Of a DNA stretch of 19,428 nt, positions 17,001-19,428 are shown piece after piece; positions within the stretch are counted from its first letter, which is position 1, and every line of letters starts with the position of its first letter. The notes below the pieces were generated by a model that had not been told where the DNA came from, made no database searches, and saw nothing but the letters and a program-made list of their open reading frames with translations. This DNA comes from Chloroflexota bacterium (GTDB lineage Bacteria > Chloroflexota > Ktedonobacteria > Ktedonobacterales > Ktedonobacteraceae). The stretch is taken from the NCBI GenBank assembly GCA_005879655.1, contig VBJK01000062.1, forward strand, positions 1 through 19,428. The letters run 5' to 3'. The translations under genes and the position numbers were made by a program.

Positions 17001-18439
17001 GGGAAGAGTATCAGAAAGCGCGTACAGCTTTGGAGAGGGCAAAAGCAAATGAGATCAACGTTGCCAACCTGTACGAGCATATACGTTCGCAGGCTGTGCA
17101 GACACAGGCTGAGGTGGAAGAATTGCAGCACGTGGCCGCTTCATCTAATATTGAAGAGATAAGCCAACGCCTACAGACCTTGCGTGAGTACAACGAGGCT
17201 CTCTTTGCCGATCTGGATGTAGCCAAAAGCGCTTTTGCACGTGCTGATGAACGTGTACAGAATGTAGAGAATAATCTGGCGGAGGCCAGAGCCGCTCTCC
17301 AGCTCGCGCAAGCGGAGCGTGAAGATAGACAGACGCGTTTCGCGCAACTGTTGGCAGCGTATCCTGTGGAAGATCTGATAGCTGCACTACAGTTGGTGAG
17401 CGAGGGCAAAGCTATGGGCGGTGCTCGCCAGTTGCTCGGTGACGAATTACGCGAGAATGAGCTACTGGCGCGCAAAGAACGTCTGGAGGGTGAATACCGC
17501 GAGACCTATAATGCTCTCGTGCGCACATTTACTCACGAGCAACCAATCCTGCTAGAATATGGGCCAGACCTGAATGATCAGGGACACGTTGTTTTCCTCA
17601 ACGAAAACAGAAGTATTCCACTAGAACTGTTAGACATTCTGGGCAATCGCATCGAAATGCAGAAAGCGCTACTGGATGCAGAAGAGCGTCAACTGTTCGA
17701 GAATTTCCTCTTGCAGGAGATTGCCGAGGCGATCCGTATGCATATTCTAGAAGCCGAAGAATGGGTACAGCACATCAACGGCGTCCTGAGCAATCTGCCC
17801 ATGATCGGCGAACATTATTCGCTACAATGGAAGCCACCCGCTGAGTACGACATGGCCAAACTGGGTAGCCATCTAGCTCAGCATTACCATTTGTTACGCA
17901 AGCCTGCTCAAATGCTGACGGGTGAAGAGACAGAGGCACTAATGGGCGCATTCCGACGCGAGATCGACTCTGTACGCTTGCGTCAGCAAGAAAATCCTGA
18001 GACCAACTTTATGGAGGCGCTCGCACAGATCTTTGACTACCGTGAATGGTTCCACTTCGATGTTTGGGTGACATCCGTTGGTGGTCAGCGCCAGCGTCTG
18101 ACCGATCGCATAGCTGGCACGCGCAGTGGTGCCGAACAACTGTTTGCGCTCTACGTCCCGCTCTTTGCCGCGCTGGGTGCACTCTATCGTAGCGCGGCAC
18201 CCGGTGCACCTCGTCTACTAGCCCTGGACGAAGCCTTTGACAAAGTAAGTGCCGCTAACACACAGCGCATCATAGAATTCCTGGTCTCGCAAGATTTCCA
18301 GTGGATCATGACGGGTCCCCAGGTCAGTGGAGCTGGCTCAAAGATTCCAGCCTGTGCTCGTTACTTGATGATCCACGACAAGGGTTCATCGGTAGCAACG
18401 GCATCGGCATCATTCTGGAGCGAAAGTCGCAGTCGATAA
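14081..18439 (+). CDS. jetC: Wadjet type II SMC-like ATPase JetC (TIGR02680)
   Basis: JetC is the MukB/SMC-like motor that dimerises and, with JetA and JetB, extrudes DNA loops. It has 1452 residues. After a 43-residue N-terminal extension the head begins GYRLRRILLTNFWLYG, with Walker A GENASGKST (73-81) and the family-typical LDGDLRPNRLDTFG. Coiled coil runs from about 295 to 655. A hinge-like globular domain spans about 670-835 (PLYALLDFVPDLP, then DAGLLDALVVAPDQ), and returning coil follows to about 1145. The C-terminal head has signature SGAEQ (1349-1353) and Walker B LLALDEAFD with D1383 and E1384. There is no CxxC zinc hook, so it is not Rad50/SbcC. The ATG at 14081 has GGAGAAG about 13 nt upstream. 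The stop overlaps the jetD start by one base (TAATG). Confidence 0.95.
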   Translation: MQKTFDDFVAEARATNGSSEDRLIHQVASFVDLLQGQPGGPQGYRLRRILLTNFWLYGQQEFEVPHGRLFLAGENASGKSTVLTAALPLGLDGDLRPNRLDTFGGRERHIEYYVLGGTESATPYQHERRTAYIALEFEWCDPDHPPIAEEIRQRWENGDRESTRFLTIGLSLAGNANVTDRIRPLRFLITDGSRLGYDLDTLYETGTRHEKRAYDHSRFKQVLEGHGIICDSQADYERQVSRYLFGFSDVKDFEKLINLLLVLRRPNLSTELSFSRVHDYLKMSLRKISGETTSRVIGTIERIDAIQSEIERIQEAYDATDRVHRARQTLAVAHAQLASCEFALAQLAEDAIQNRVARWRRELDKAINERNQSEQRIQDLQTEQYHLTGQIKALEASEGLHVATQLSAARERQQQTAAQLRLQEQNLEATRHIIAENTTNLERYYARFARIKTESVSHLHELQSIASEEVFWDAAAIQLEQAQQQIATVTPDMLAAPEIPAAVTMLSGEQIDERMTWLRHLEALHQQREKVEAQVQFARGQETTRFQELDEARRHFQTVYDRGYELQQGLDTALEPFLAEHENSSHFDDKVNLIQDEVDESQSRQLVEHFAALIKGYRQTISSLETELSQAAEQARGKLGELQRLMGGKLREIAEVKALYEQKLHEPEYTPPRSARRMQARATLLEHGIAAQPLYALLDFVPDLPAEEAGRIEFMLEDAGLLDALVVAPDQVSAADALLTAAGLGDCRLDSAAIGKLAHQQHVGRAVLRFDSAQDGQWAVITTELLPVIGRYAEENGNVGGYSMHKEGTWTHGVLTGRTGTGQAYCIGKATRLSVRQRELAVLDQQRARLDAELKDFTDCFADYEQQLRQFQEKQAQLRNILSDSGIENLYAELVQTHSVVEKTRGKYQKARQQTQEARQQYNVLLASLERESRGIVQLAEDARRVQTALIGMLKLKNEARALRTQLASLLHSWEEYQKARTALERAKANEINVANLYEHIRSQAVQTQAEVEELQHVAASSNIEEISQRLQTLREYNEALFADLDVAKSAFARADERVQNVENNLAEARAALQLAQAEREDRQTRFAQLLAAYPVEDLIAALQLVSEGKAMGGARQLLGDELRENELLARKERLEGEYRETYNALVRTFTHEQPILLEYGPDLNDQGHVVFLNENRSIPLELLDILGNRIEMQKALLDAEERQLFENFLLQEIAEAIRMHILEAEEWVQHINGVLSNLPMIGEHYSLQWKPPAEYDMAKLGSHLAQHYHLLRKPAQMLTGEETEALMGAFRREIDSVRLRQQENPETNFMEALAQIFDYREWFHFDVWVTSVGGQRQRLTDRIAGTRSGAEQLFALYVPLFAALGALYRSAAPGAPRLLALDEAFDKVSAANTQRIIEFLVSQDFQWIMTGPQVSGAGSKIPACARYLMIHDKGSSVATASASFWSESRSR

Positions 18440-19428
18440 TGCAGCACAATGGAGCAGCAGGAGCACAGAGAGCGCTCATTTTCTTCGCACGGGCTGGCTT
18501 GACACGCTTGTTGGAGAAATTGCGCGCGAAATACATTGCCGAAGGGCAGATACGGGGTCAGGTTATATTGACCGATGCCTCGTTGGAAGAGCGGCGTGAA
18601 CTTGCCAGCTTTCAGGGGAAGCCTCTCTACCGGGACTCAACCGTTAAGGTAAAACTTGCCGAGATGGATCAGGCTTTGCGCAATAGCGGCTTTGCTTGCT
18701 CACTACTCGACGTGATCACCGCACTGCGTCCCAACGAGCCGCTAGAGACCAGCCCTGAACGCCGTGCCGCTCGCGCTCTCTATCAGGCTGATTTTCATCA
18801 GGCCCTGCTCTCCATCGCTTCAGCACTCCCTGAGCATGGGCATGGTCACACCTGGCTCCTGCACGGAGTACATGGGCTAGCATGGCTCTTCTCTCGTTAC
18901 AAAAACGCAACGGCGGCTGAGCAAAAGCGTCAACTTGCTATCGTCCGCTACGTTGCTGGCCTGCTCGATCAATTACCTGATCCTGCCAATCCTGATCGCT
19001 TGGCACTCTTTGCACAAAGGACGAGCGGTGATCCTCATACCCTTGACCCCGATCAGCCGGAAGGTCGTCTCTTCCTGCTCGCACTGAGCGATCTTTTTGC
19101 CGATGCAGCACCTGTGCAGGATCGTGCCCATGCGTTGCGCCTATACAGTCAAGCGGGGCTGCTGGTTGATACAGTCTCGTCCAGCGTTGCCGTCTTTCAC
19201 CTGGCCGGAGCTACTCTGCCTGTGGGTGATGCTGATCCACTGTTACAAGCGGCAGGTGCACGCGTGCTACTCCTCCCACAGCGTCAGTTGCTTGAGTGGA
19301 GCCAGATTCAGCCAGCGCGAACCCATATCTACGGCATTGAGAATCCACAGGTGTTTGAAGAGGTGGTAGATGACCTCTTGCGTCATGATAGGCACGCAAA
19401 CTGGCCTACGCTGATCTGTACGGCAGGT
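18439..19428 (+). CDS. jetD: Wadjet type II nuclease JetD (DUF3323 + DUF2399, TIGR02679), partial
   Basis: JetD is the TOPRIM-type nuclease subunit that cuts circular DNA handled by JetABC. The frame runs 330 codons from ATG 18439 to the window edge without a stop. The N-terminal DUF3323 region shows RALIFFARAGLTRLLEKLRA, QVILTDASLEERRELASF and VKVKLAEMDQALRNSGF. The DUF2399 TOPRIM region starts near residue 285. It contains YGIENPQVFE, where the Glu of IEN is the expected first metal-binding acid, and then LICTAG at the edge. The later DxD acids lie outside the window. The ATG overlaps the jetC stop (TAATG), so it is translationally coupled. Nothing suggests damage in the visible part. Confidence 0.92.
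   Translation, partial: MQHNGAAGAQRALIFFARAGLTRLLEKLRAKYIAEGQIRGQVILTDASLEERRELASFQGKPLYRDSTVKVKLAEMDQALRNSGFACSLLDVITALRPNEPLETSPERRAARALYQADFHQALLSIASALPEHGHGHTWLLHGVHGLAWLFSRYKNATAAEQKRQLAIVRYVAGLLDQLPDPANPDRLALFAQRTSGDPHTLDPDQPEGRLFLLALSDLFADAAPVQDRAHALRLYSQAGLLVDTVSSSVAVFHLAGATLPVGDADPLLQAAGARVLLLPQRQLLEWSQIQPARTHIYGIENPQVFEEVVDDLLRHDRHANWPTLICTAG

Noticed and set aside
15432..17475. Minus-strand open frames of 130-154 codons inside jetC
   Set aside because: They are shadows of the coiled-coil coding sequence; composition mirrors the Ala/Gln/Glu-rich sense strand.
14081..18439. SbcC/Rad50-type repair ATPase instead of JetC
   Set aside because: There is no CxxC zinc hook, the hinge-like domain and LDGDLRP motif are typical of TIGR02680, and the neighbours are jetA, jetB and jetD.

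Overview
This 19.4-kb bacterial chromosomal window has moderate GC. The best guess for the source is a Chloroflexota (Ktedonobacteria-like) soil bacterium. That rests on the style of the GlnA, MoaA and GT-C-type membrane proteins and on the nadK-recN pairing; no single marker proves it.

Left part (1-5.6 kb): a damaged RelE/HigB-type toxin reading frame is followed by an apparently intact HigA/Xre-type antitoxin. Next comes an overlapping nadK-recN pair (NAD kinase, DNA repair ATPase), then a NUDIX hydrolase, a minus-strand HicB-type antitoxin with only a short possible HicA remnant in front of it, a 66-residue two-helix membrane protein with a clear extended -10 promoter, and a GNAT acetyltransferase.

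Middle part (5.7-10.3 kb): a polytopic GT-C-like glycosyltransferase converges on minus-strand moaA, with a perfect 38-bp inverted repeat between them. moaA lies downstream of glnA, from which it is separated by a 16-bp hairpin. glnA (glutamine synthetase) is broken: about 22-24 conserved residues are missing and the frame shifts at the same point. A 444-bp intergenic region separates glnA from a divergent single-pass membrane protein.

Right part (11.0 kb to the right edge): a tightly packed four-gene operon, jetA-jetB-jetC-jetD, encodes a type II Wadjet plasmid-defence system. JetA is the DUF2397 kleisin-like subunit, JetB the DUF2398 MukE-like subunit, JetC a 1452-residue SMC-like ATPase and JetD the DUF3323/DUF2399 TOPRIM nuclease. 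The genes are separated by 5 nt, 21 nt and a 1-nt overlap, and jetD runs off the right edge in its TOPRIM domain. In characterised Wadjet systems JetABC extrudes DNA loops and JetD cuts small circular DNA. The operon has its own candidate promoter.

A recurring theme is small lesions in otherwise recognisable genes: the toxin, glnA and possibly the glycosyltransferase. These may be real decay or draft-assembly errors. I saw no tRNA, rRNA, CRISPR array or insertion sequence.
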